A stretch of 44,368 nucleotides of DNA from an uncultured Treponema sp. (lineage in GTDB: Bacteria > Spirochaetota > Spirochaetia > Treponematales > Treponemataceae): positions 1-44,368 of the forward strand of contig CALAUH010000187.1 in the NCBI GenBank assembly GCA_937892225.1. The letters run 5' to 3'. Below the pieces are notes generated by a model, which saw nothing but the letters and a program-made list of their open reading frames with translations, was not told where the DNA came from and searched no databases. A program made the translations under genes and the position numbers. Of this stretch, positions 32,578-40,216 are shown in pieces (the first letter of the stretch is position 1; every line of letters starts with the position of its first letter).

Positions 32578-33165
32578 TTTTCGTAAAAATCCTTTTAGTG
32601 CACTCAACGCACCTTTAATACCATCTACAACCATAAAAATACAAATCAAAAATCCAAAAGGAATTATATAACAAATTCTAAACATAAAAAAACCAAATAA
32701 GGTCTGCACTACTTTAAATATAAAATGAGTTACATAACTTCCTTTACTAGATTCCGGTTCTCTTCTGTAATTATTATTACGATATGAATATCTGTTGGTT
32801 CCTCTTGAACTTCTATTTGCCTGATTCTGTGCATTAGAAAACCATTGCCAGAATGTATCTTCATCAAAATTACTGTAATTATATGAATTCTGTCTGCGAT
32901 ACTGATTTTCCTGATATTGATTATTCTGATACTGATTCTGTGTATAATTTGAATAATCGGTCTGTCCAAAAGAATCATACTGACGGCGTTTAGATTCATC
33001 TCCGAGAACATCATAAGCAGCATTTATCTTTTTAAACATTTCTTCTGCTTTTTTATCATCAGGATTTCTATCTGGATGATATTTAAATGCGAGATTTCTA
33101 TAAGCCTTTTTAATTTCTTCAGCAGTGGCAGTTTTTGAAACTCCCAGAACTTCATAATAATTCAT
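32575..33165 (-). CDS. J-domain membrane protein
   Basis: 196 residues. The N-terminal J-domain (1-70) has YYEVLGVSKTATAEEIKKAY and HPD at 30-32, so it can stimulate an Hsp70 partner. A Tyr/Gln/Asn-rich, repeat-like linker follows (QNQYQNNQYQENQYRRQN and on to about 140), then a hydrophobic C-terminus (about 150-185, FGFFMFRICYIIPFGFLICI) with basic ends that should anchor it in the membrane with the J-domain in the cytoplasm. It lacks the zinc finger and C-terminal domains of DnaJ, so it is a specialised co-chaperone. No dnaK is nearby. Confidence 0.85.
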   Translation of the reverse strand: MNYYEVLGVSKTATAEEIKKAYRNLAFKYHPDRNPDDKKAEEMFKKINAAYDVLGDESKRRQYDSFGQTDYSNYTQNQYQNNQYQENQYRRQNSYNYSNFDEDTFWQWFSNAQNQANRSSRGTNRYSYRNNNYRREPESSKGSYVTHFIFKVVQTLFGFFMFRICYIIPFGFLICIFMVVDGIKGALSALKGFLRK

Positions 33166-33230
33166 AAGTTAAAAGATAATAAAAAAAGAGAATTCTTACA
33201 AGTAAATTTTATATTTTTTGGTAAATTTAT

Positions 33231-33611
33231 TTAAATTTGAATAGAAACCAATTCACCAGCCTGAGGCATTGCTCCTGATAAAACATATGGAGTCTGCATA
33301 GATTTCTGAATCTGATCATGATAATTCTGAATTAAATTGTCTATAACATCATCATCTACATCAGAAAGTGTCTGTGCCGGTTCATTTTTAATATCTGCAA
33401 CATGACTAATGAGTGTATTTAAGATATGAATTTTTGAGATAGAAATACCCTGCTGTCCTGGTTTAGCTGCAACCCCCTGAACATGATCCAAGTGTGTATA
33501 CATTAAAACAGAAGGATTTACAGGAACATACAGTTTATTTAATGCTGCACTTCCAGATGAAGCCATATTTGAATAAGAAAAAGCATTAAGATTTCCAATA
33601 TTTGTAGTCAT
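33231..33611 (-). CDS. conserved hypothetical protein, 126 residues
   Basis: Not recognised. A small soluble protein without a signal peptide. The N-terminus is Ser/Ala/Asn-rich (NAFSYSNMASSGSAALNK). The middle GVAAKPGQQGISISKIHILN is followed by a helical acidic stretch (LSDVDDDVIDNLIQNYHDQI). The frame is clean with codon use like its neighbours. The start is preceded by GAGGGTAGGAT on the minus strand, a fair Shine-Dalgarno. Gaps on both sides are short and hold no other signal that I could see. Confidence 0.6.
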   Translation of the reverse strand: MTTNIGNLNAFSYSNMASSGSAALNKLYVPVNPSVLMYTHLDHVQGVAAKPGQQGISISKIHILNTLISHVADIKNEPAQTLSDVDDDVIDNLIQNYHDQIQKSMQTPYVLSGAMPQAGELVSIQI

Positions 33612-33655
33612 ATCCTACCCTCACACTACCTATATCGGTATCTTAAAAAAAAAGT

Positions 33656-34915
33656 TTAGTCAAAAAGTTTTTTTCTCCAATCTTTTTCTAAATCTACAAT
33701 TGAAAGTTTTTCTTCACCTTCTTGAATAGTAATCAGATTTCTTATATAAGGTTCAACAACAGCTGCTTTGTAACTTTCCCATTTTGAAGAAAGCTTTTGT
33801 GGTGCCTTAAAATATTGTGATGGAGGCAAATTTGTAAGAAGCTGAGTATAATATACAGGAAGAACGTGTTCAGTTATTTCTTTTAGTGATGAAAAACCAC
33901 CGGCAAGACCAAAAGTTTCTGTATTTAAGTTTAATTTTATTTTTCTATCCATAATGTCTTTCTGACTCTGAATATCAAACAACCAGCTTAAAAATTCTGA
34001 AGCACCAGCTTTATTTTTTGCTTTTTTATAAATTCCGGTAAAAAGCATTGAATCTTCTAATATCAACGAATTATTATCTACAATCCATCTATAATCAATG
34101 GCTAAATCCTGATTACGCATAACATCAAAAAGTCTGTCACTTGTTGCATAAGCAAATAAAGTTTTTCCTGATGTTACCTGTCTATAATCCGGCATTGAAA
34201 GATATTTATATACAAATTCTTCTTCTGTAGTTACCGATGTATTTTCTGTTTCTACCCAATCTCTTATAAAAGTTACTGCATTATCAAGTTTTGTTTCATT
34301 ATGATAAAATTTATTATTATCCTGTCTAAAATCTACTCCATAACATTTTGTAACAAGATATAAAAAGTCTTTATTACTTGCAGGAGCAAAACCAATGGCA
34401 GTATATGCACCATTATTTTTTTTCTTATTAAATGATGCAGAAATTGTTTTTATATCATCCAGAGAAAGAGTATAATCATTTGTAAGTAATTTTTCGTTTT
34501 CTTTCGAAAAAAGAACAACAGGAAGATTAAAACTAAAAGGAATAAGATATTGTTTATTATGAAGTTTACCGGCAGTTAACAATTCTTCATAAAAAATATC
34601 AGAAGAAATGTTCTTTCTGTCAAAAAGATAATTTAATAATTTAAAATTTTTTGAAACATCATTTGTTCTTAGCCATGGACCAACAATGATATCAGGATCC
34701 AGTTCATCTTTAGAAGGTGGCAAAGCAGCTGCCGGATTGTCTTTATAAACTATAATCGCTTTATTATTTTTATGAGTCTTATTATATATTTCTGTATACT
34801 GGGCAAATTCAGAACAATTTGTCCAGATTACAATCTTATTGTCTGTTGACTCTTTGCAGGAAGCAAATCCAAGAATTATTAATGATGATAAAAAAATCTT
34901 TTTAAGAATACGCAC
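33656..34915 (-). CDS. extracellular solute-binding lipoprotein, orphan
   Basis: 419 residues starting at GTG 34915. The signal peptide MRILKKIFLSSLIILGFASC has lipobox GFASC (Cys 20). The mature protein is like family-1 ABC solute-binding proteins: KIVIWTNCSEFAQYTEIYNK, PDIIVGPWLRTNDV, YLIPFSFNLPVVLFSKENE and a C-terminal GASEFLSWLFDIQSQ. No permease or ATPase gene is close, so it either serves a distant transporter or acts as a sensor. It begins 3 bases after the stop of the aminotransferase gene, so the two are cotranscribed. Confidence 0.82.
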   Translation of the reverse strand: MRILKKIFLSSLIILGFASCKESTDNKIVIWTNCSEFAQYTEIYNKTHKNNKAIIVYKDNPAAALPPSKDELDPDIIVGPWLRTNDVSKNFKLLNYLFDRKNISSDIFYEELLTAGKLHNKQYLIPFSFNLPVVLFSKENEKLLTNDYTLSLDDIKTISASFNKKKNNGAYTAIGFAPASNKDFLYLVTKCYGVDFRQDNNKFYHNETKLDNAVTFIRDWVETENTSVTTEEEFVYKYLSMPDYRQVTSGKTLFAYATSDRLFDVMRNQDLAIDYRWIVDNNSLILEDSMLFTGIYKKAKNKAGASEFLSWLFDIQSQKDIMDRKIKLNLNTETFGLAGGFSSLKEITEHVLPVYYTQLLTNLPPSQYFKAPQKLSSKWESYKAAVVEPYIRNLITIQEGEEKLSIVDLEKDWRKKLFD

Positions 34916-34918
34916 TTA

Positions 34919-36208
34919 TTACATAGCCTCTGCTACATTATAAATACTTTCGTAAACCTCTTCAATCTTTTCTTCATCAATACTAGAAAATGCAACTCTT
35001 AATGTATTTGAATCAATCTGAATTATACCAATGCCTTTTTCTGCAAGAAGTTTCTTTCTTATATCTTCAGCATTTCCTGTTTTTACATTAAAACTCATGA
35101 AATAACCAGAATTAAAAGGAAGTGGTTCAAGTACAGATGATTTATGAGTATTTACAAATTTTCTTACAGCATCATAACGGCGTTTCAACATTTCTCTAAG
35201 TTCTTTTTTCTGTTTATTATGTTCTGCATCATTTAAAGCATGTAAAACAATACTCTGTGATGGTGTAGATGAACATGATACAGAAGAACGAATTGCTGAC
35301 ATAAATTTAATCTGTAAAGCATTAATCTGTTCGTCTGTTAAACCTTTTGATGCAAAAGTTACAAATCCAGTTCTGAATCCCCATGCAAAATCTTCTTTTG
35401 TAGGACCGTCAGCTTTAATTGCAAGAACATTTTCGTGTAAATCTGACATATATGCAAAAAGACTCTGTGATTCAATATCATCTTCGTAATTTAATCCAAA
35501 ATATGCATCATCACTTAAAACTAATACTTTAGTTCCTTCTTCTGCAACAGTCTTAATTATTTTAACAATTTCTGCAGCTTCAGTTTTTGTAGGACTATAT
35601 CCACTTGGATTCTGTGGGAAATTCAATAGAAGTCTTACTGAACCATATTTTTTTGCATCTTCTCTAACTGCACGTTCCAAATCTTTAAGATTAAAATGAT
35701 TTCCATCGAAACATTTGAACTGATGAAATTCTGCATTACAACGTGCACTTGCAATTAATTCATAATTATCCCAGCAAGGATTAGCAGTTAATAAAGGTTT
35801 TCCTTCTTCTACAAAAAGATCACACACATAAGAAAGAACAGCTGTTAAACCTGGCACAAGAATTGGCAAAGAGAATTTTTTAGTCTTTAACGATGGATTC
35901 TTTTCAATTATTTTTTCTTTCCACAACGCTCTTAAATCAGGATTACCTGCAGTTTTTGCATAAGCTACAGTTTCTCTAGGATTTAATGTCGGCATTACTT
36001 TTTTATAAGATTCAAGTTCAATAGGAGTTCCATTTGAAACAGCCATACCGATTGTACCGTTTGCTAAAGTTGCACTTTTTGCAGCTTCTCCACCTTGAGA
36101 AATAATACCGTTTGGAAAATAAAGACGTTTACCCATGTTTGACATAAGAGCGTCTACAACAGAACCTTTTAAAGTTTCATTTAATTCTTTTGCTAATTCG
36201 TTAATCAT
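34919..36208 (-). CDS. class I/II PLP-dependent aminotransferase
   Basis: About 429 residues from ATG 36208. Fold-type I aminotransferase: LVPGLTAVLSYVCDLF, NPCWDNYELI, LLLNFPQNPSGYSP with the substrate-facing Asn-Pro, VLSDDAYFGLNYEDD for the cofactor Asp and Tyr, and WGFRTGFVTFA with the phosphate-binding Arg. The Lys expected before WGFR is seen in AIKADGPTKEDFAWGFR. Amino acid specificity is not readable. ATG 36217, nine bases upstream, is an alternative start. The start region overlaps a perfect 16-bp palindrome at 36207-36222. An orphan solute-binding lipoprotein follows directly. Confidence 0.85.
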   Translation of the reverse strand: MINELAKELNETLKGSVVDALMSNMGKRLYFPNGIISQGGEAAKSATLANGTIGMAVSNGTPIELESYKKVMPTLNPRETVAYAKTAGNPDLRALWKEKIIEKNPSLKTKKFSLPILVPGLTAVLSYVCDLFVEEGKPLLTANPCWDNYELIASARCNAEFHQFKCFDGNHFNLKDLERAVREDAKKYGSVRLLLNFPQNPSGYSPTKTEAAEIVKIIKTVAEEGTKVLVLSDDAYFGLNYEDDIESQSLFAYMSDLHENVLAIKADGPTKEDFAWGFRTGFVTFASKGLTDEQINALQIKFMSAIRSSVSCSSTPSQSIVLHALNDAEHNKQKKELREMLKRRYDAVRKFVNTHKSSVLEPLPFNSGYFMSFNVKTGNAEDIRKKLLAEKGIGIIQIDSNTLRVAFSSIDEEKIEEVYESIYNVAEAM

Positions 36209-36222
36209 AATATGCATATTAT
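36207..36222. promoter_or_regulatory. 16-bp perfect palindrome over the aminotransferase start
   Basis: ATAATATGCATATTAT is fully self-complementary and overlaps the start codon. Its left ten bases recur at 36246-36255. It may be an operator; AT-rich chance is possible. Confidence 0.3.
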
Positions 36223-36389
36223 CCAAATTCACAATATAAATGTCAATAATATGCAATTTTTTTATTGTTTTTTGTATATTTATGCATTTTTTTGTATATA
36301 AAATTTTTAAAGTTATAGTAATTTTTTTAAATTTTTCCTATTATATTAACATTCAGAATAAAAGTTATTTTATGCAGGTGGTAAAAATA

Positions 36390-37385
36390 ATGAGTAAAGA
36401 AATTGAATATTGTCAGAAAATCGTAGAAGCTTGTAGAAACGAAGCAAAAAAACGCCTTGTCGGACAGGACCAGCTTATCAATGACATTTTAATTGCATTT
36501 ATTGCAGGAGGTCATGTACTTTTAGAAGGTGTTCCTGGTCTTGCAAAAACATTAACAGTTAAGACTTTTGCAGAAATACTTGGATTAGATTTTAAACGCA
36601 TTCAGTTTACTCCAGATTTATTACCGGCAGATGTAACTGGTACATTAATCTATGAACAGAACAAAGGAACTTTTTCAGTACGAAAAGGACCTGTTTTCTC
36701 CAATGTTATTTTAGCTGATGAAATTAACCGTGCACCTGCAAAAGTTCAATCAGCTATGCTTGAAGCAATGGAAGAAAGACAGATTACAATTGGTGAAGAA
36801 ACTTATAAATTACCAGAACCATTCTTTGTTCTTGCAACACAAAACCCAATTGAACAGGAAGGAACTTACAATCTTCCAGAAGCCGAACTTGACCGTTTTA
36901 TAATGAAACTTATAGTAAACTATCCTTCTGCAGAAAATGAAAAAATGATTGTTCAGTCATGTGGAAAAGCACCTTTAGTTCCAGTAAATAAAATTATTTC
37001 AGAAGATACAATCAAAGGATTAAGAATGGTTTCTGATAAAATCACCTGTGATTCAAATCTTATTGATTACATTGTATCAATTCTTACAGTAACAAGACCA
37101 GAAAATCACAAAAGCCAGAAACAGCCTGTTATAAATTCAAAATCAAATGATATTACAAGATATATACATTTTGGTGCTTCCCCACGTGCAGGTATAGCAA
37201 TGCTCCAATGTGCAAAAGTACATGCCATGTTTGAAGGAAGAGAATTCGTATTACCAGAAGATATTAAAGCAGTAGCAATGAACATACTTCGTCACAGAAT
37301 TGTACTTTCTTATGAAGCCGCTGCAGACAATGTTACTTCTGATGAAATTATTTCTAGAATTTTAGATTATATTCCGGTTCCATAA
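36390..37385 (+). CDS. moxR: MoxR-family AAA+ ATPase
   Basis: 331 residues from ATG 36390 (AGGTGG 8 bases upstream). Walker A is GVPGLAKT (47-54), Walker B VILADEINRAP with acidic residues at 110-111, sensor 1 FVLATQNPIEQEG and arginine-finger region PEAELDRFIM. MoxR ATPases act as chaperones that load metals or assemble complexes with von Willebrand A proteins encoded next door. This is the first gene of a seven-gene operon, ending one base before the DUF58 start. The 130-base T-rich gap upstream should hold the promoter, but I see no convincing -35 box. Confidence 0.93.
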   Translation: MSKEIEYCQKIVEACRNEAKKRLVGQDQLINDILIAFIAGGHVLLEGVPGLAKTLTVKTFAEILGLDFKRIQFTPDLLPADVTGTLIYEQNKGTFSVRKGPVFSNVILADEINRAPAKVQSAMLEAMEERQITIGEETYKLPEPFFVLATQNPIEQEGTYNLPEAELDRFIMKLIVNYPSAENEKMIVQSCGKAPLVPVNKIISEDTIKGLRMVSDKITCDSNLIDYIVSILTVTRPENHKSQKQPVINSKSNDITRYIHFGASPRAGIAMLQCAKVHAMFEGREFVLPEDIKAVAMNILRHRIVLSYEAAADNVTSDEIISRILDYIPVP

Positions 37386-37386
37386 A

Positions 37387-38286
37387 ATGCAGCACTTATT
37401 GTCTAACTCAGAAGACACATTAGTAAAAAGAGCATCTTATCTCAGAATTGCAGCCAGAGAACTGGCAGAAGGAATGAAAACAGGAAATTTCCGTTCACTC
37501 TACAAAGGTCAGGGAATAGAATTTTCTGGAGTTCGAGATTACATACGTGGAGATGATGTAAGAAGCATTGACTGGAACGTTACAGCCCGAATGGGACGAC
37601 CATATGTAAAAATATTTGAAGAAGAACGTGAACTGCAGATTTTCCTAATCGTTGATTCATCAATATCCATGCATCTTGGAACAAAACCGCGAACAAAATA
37701 TGAATCTGCAGCTGAAACTGCATCTTTAATCACTCTGGCAGCAGAAATGAACGGATGTCCTATTGGAGCTGTTTTTTTTGACGGCCAGATTAATTTTTCT
37801 TTAACACCACAGCTTGGACGTGAAAGAACCATGCTTATTCTTACGCATCTGGATAAAATCGATGATAATATTCAGACAGGTTCAGTTTTAGGAAATGCAT
37901 TAAAAGGTGCGGGAAAAATGCTGAAGAAACGTTCCTTAGTTTTTATCCTTTCTGATTTTAAAAGTACAGACTGGGAAAAATCACTAATTTCTTTAGCACA
38001 TAAAAATGATGTAGTTGCTATTCGAATACAAAACGATTTTGATTCAAAATTACCAGAAGTAGGTTCTGCACCGTTTATTGATGTAGAAAGTAAAACTACT
38101 GTAATGTTGCCTACAAATAACGAAAAATTTCAGAATGACTGGAAAGGATTCAATGAAAGCATGTTATACAGATGGCAGGAACTTTGTATAAAACATGGAA
38201 TTACTCCTGTTACAATGAAAACATCTGATGATCCGTTTTTAGTTTTAAGCAATATTTTTGCACAAAAAAAAGAAAGATTAAGTTAA
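37387..38286 (+). CDS. DUF58 domain protein
   Basis: 299 residues. The DUF58 signature is clear: EFSGVRDYIRGDDVRSIDWN followed by VTARMGRPYVKIFEEERELQ. A degenerate VWA-like fold follows, with DSSISM as its MIDAS-like site and FILSDFKS later. No membrane segment, so cytoplasmic. DUF58 proteins are constant partners of MoxR ATPases in bat-type operons. The start follows the moxR stop after one base. The next gene begins 15 bases on. Confidence 0.92.
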   Translation: MQHLLSNSEDTLVKRASYLRIAARELAEGMKTGNFRSLYKGQGIEFSGVRDYIRGDDVRSIDWNVTARMGRPYVKIFEEERELQIFLIVDSSISMHLGTKPRTKYESAAETASLITLAAEMNGCPIGAVFFDGQINFSLTPQLGRERTMLILTHLDKIDDNIQTGSVLGNALKGAGKMLKKRSLVFILSDFKSTDWEKSLISLAHKNDVVAIRIQNDFDSKLPEVGSAPFIDVESKTTVMLPTNNEKFQNDWKGFNESMLYRWQELCIKHGITPVTMKTSDDPFLVLSNIFAQKKERLS

Positions 38287-38301
38287 TAAAGGAAACGTAA
38301 A

Positions 38302-39213
38302 ATGCTAACTTTACAAAGCCAACAGATTTTATTACCAAAACAGGTTTATATCGCAGATAAAGCAGAATTACGTTGCTCTTTTACAACAGATTCAGAAGTA
38401 ATTCGAAATGAAACACTAAAATCTAATTCAATCAATCTGTCCAAAACACATTTTACAAACGATTTAGATTATTCAAAATATGAAATCAACACTATTACAC
38501 TTACAAATACAGGTGCAAACTCATACACATTAACAATTGATTTTATTCCATGGCAGACAGGAGAAATTGTTTTCCCTGATTATGATATTGGACTTGCATT
38601 AAATTCAAATTCAAATCAATATATGCTAAAATTCAATTCCATAAAAATTAATTCAATTGTAGAAGAAAATAATGTTTCCAGTATAAAAGAAATTTCTTCT
38701 CCATTACTGCTGCCTGGAACTACATATAAAATTTATGGAATCATAATAGCTTTTTTAGTCGCAATAATTCTTATAATACGATTAATCATAAAACATAAAG
38801 AACTTTCTTTTTTTATACAGACTAAAATTTTACAGCACAAATATAACAAAAACAAAAAATTAACCATCAAAAAATTAAACACAATAAATGATGATAATAC
38901 ACAATCAGACAGAAACACAGCAGCAAATATACAGCAGATTATACGAAACTATCTGGAAATCCGCTTTGATTATCCTTTTACAAGAACTGTTACATCAGAT
39001 TTATTAAACGGATTTTATGAACGGACAAATCATTTAATTAAAAACGAAAAAGAAGATGCTTTTATTGGAATTGCAAATACTTTTATAAGAACAGACTTTA
39101 TCCGTTACAGTGACAATGCATCTTTTAAAAGTGATGAAAAAAATGAATTAATTCAAAAATTAATTAGAAATATAGAAATAATTGAACAACCGGAGAAGAA
39201 AAATAATGCCTAG
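38302..39213 (+). CDS. BatD-like membrane protein of the bat operon
   Basis: 303 residues. Residues 1-140 are beta-rich and resemble one BatD-type extracytoplasmic domain (IADKAELRCSFTTDSE; DFIPWQTGEIVFPDYDIGLA). One membrane helix spans about 148-168 (IYGIIIAFLVAIILIIRLII). A basic cytoplasmic tail (to 303) is helical (NIQQIIRNYLEIRFDYPFTR). There is no N-terminal signal peptide, although AAAGGA lies 8 bases before the ATG, so the start seems right and the topology is odd. It occupies the slot where many bat operons have a DUF4381-like protein. Its end overlaps the batA start by eight bases. Confidence 0.75.
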   Translation: MLTLQSQQILLPKQVYIADKAELRCSFTTDSEVIRNETLKSNSINLSKTHFTNDLDYSKYEINTITLTNTGANSYTLTIDFIPWQTGEIVFPDYDIGLALNSNSNQYMLKFNSIKINSIVEENNVSSIKEISSPLLLPGTTYKIYGIIIAFLVAIILIIRLIIKHKELSFFIQTKILQHKYNKNKKLTIKKLNTINDDNTQSDRNTAANIQQIIRNYLEIRFDYPFTRTVTSDLLNGFYERTNHLIKNEKEDAFIGIANTFIRTDFIRYSDNASFKSDEKNELIQKLIRNIEIIEQPEKKNNA

Positions 39214-40207
39214 TTTTCAAAATCCATCTGCGTTTTTCTGTTTATTATTTATTCCTCTGCTTTTTATTTTACGCAAATTAAAATTATTTTCTAAAATCAC
39301 TTTTCCTGCAGTTCTTGGAATGTGGAACGGTCGTATTTTTTTACCAAAAGGTAAAACTAGAAATTCAATTTCTATATTCTGCAAAATCTTAAAATTATTC
39401 TCTTTCATCTTGATTACAATTGCATTTGCAGACCCTGTAATCATAAAACAGGAAAAAATATACACAAGTCTCGGTACAGACATAATTTTCGTTTTAGACA
39501 CAAGTCCTTCTATGGCTGCAACAGATATTAATAATTCAAGAAGAATTGATGCCGCTAAAAGTACAATTAAAACACTTGCCGCTAATCATGACGGAGTTCG
39601 TTTCGGACTAGTTGGTTTAGGAAGTAATGCTTCTATCTTAGTTCCACCAACTGTAAATCACAACGAATTCTATAAACGACTTGATGAAATTGATTTAGGG
39701 ATGTTCGGCAACGGTTCTGCAATTGGAGACGGATTAAGTACAGCCGTATGTCATCTGATGTCTTCTTCCGCTCCTAAAAAATGTATAATTCTTTTAACTG
39801 ATGGAGAAAACAACGCTGGAGAAATCCATCCTGAAACAGCAGCACAAATTTCTGCATCAAAAAAAATTACGATTTATGTAGTAGGAATTGGTACCCGAGG
39901 CTCAATGTCTATTCAATATTATGATCCAAAAGAAAAAAAATCGTACTATGGACAATATGATTCTAACTTTGATGCAAATGCATTAAAAAAGATAGCAACA
40001 ATTTCTCAAGGAAGATATTTTGAAGTTACTTCAATAGAAGAATTAAATTCAACTTTAGAAAACGTAATTAAATCAGAAAATGTTTCTCAGAACTTTACTT
40101 ATAAAACAATAAATAATTTATATTTTGACAAATTTCTTTTTGCCGGCATTCTTTTATTCATTTTAGCATGGATAATTAAACATCTATTTTTAGGCGAACA
40201 GATTTAA
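39206..40207 (+). CDS. batA: BatA-like von Willebrand A membrane protein
   Basis: 333 residues from ATG 39206. Membrane helices near 10-22 and 60-76 precede a VWA domain (about 90-300) with MIDAS DTSPS at 98-102 and LTDGENNAG. A last helix lies near the C-terminus (FLFAGILLFILAWIIKHLFL). The conserved opening of BatA, PSAFFCLLFIPLLFILRKLK, is present. The VWA domain faces the periplasm and likely binds a metal-dependent partner. It overlaps the previous gene and is followed after 9 bases by the BatB-BatC fusion. Confidence 0.92.
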   Translation: MPSFQNPSAFFCLLFIPLLFILRKLKLFSKITFPAVLGMWNGRIFLPKGKTRNSISIFCKILKLFSFILITIAFADPVIIKQEKIYTSLGTDIIFVLDTSPSMAATDINNSRRIDAAKSTIKTLAANHDGVRFGLVGLGSNASILVPPTVNHNEFYKRLDEIDLGMFGNGSAIGDGLSTAVCHLMSSSAPKKCIILLTDGENNAGEIHPETAAQISASKKITIYVVGIGTRGSMSIQYYDPKEKKSYYGQYDSNFDANALKKIATISQGRYFEVTSIEELNSTLENVIKSENVSQNFTYKTINNLYFDKFLFAGILLFILAWIIKHLFLGEQI

Positions 40208-40216
40208 GGAGTATAA

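Noticed and set aside
32860..32960. Repetitive ATACTGATT-like stretch as a CRISPR or tandem repeat
   Set aside because: It is the codon-level echo of the Gln/Asn/Tyr-rich linker of the J-domain protein.
36257..36389. T-rich leader of moxR as a riboswitch
   Set aside because: Low complexity, no clear nested stems or conserved core.
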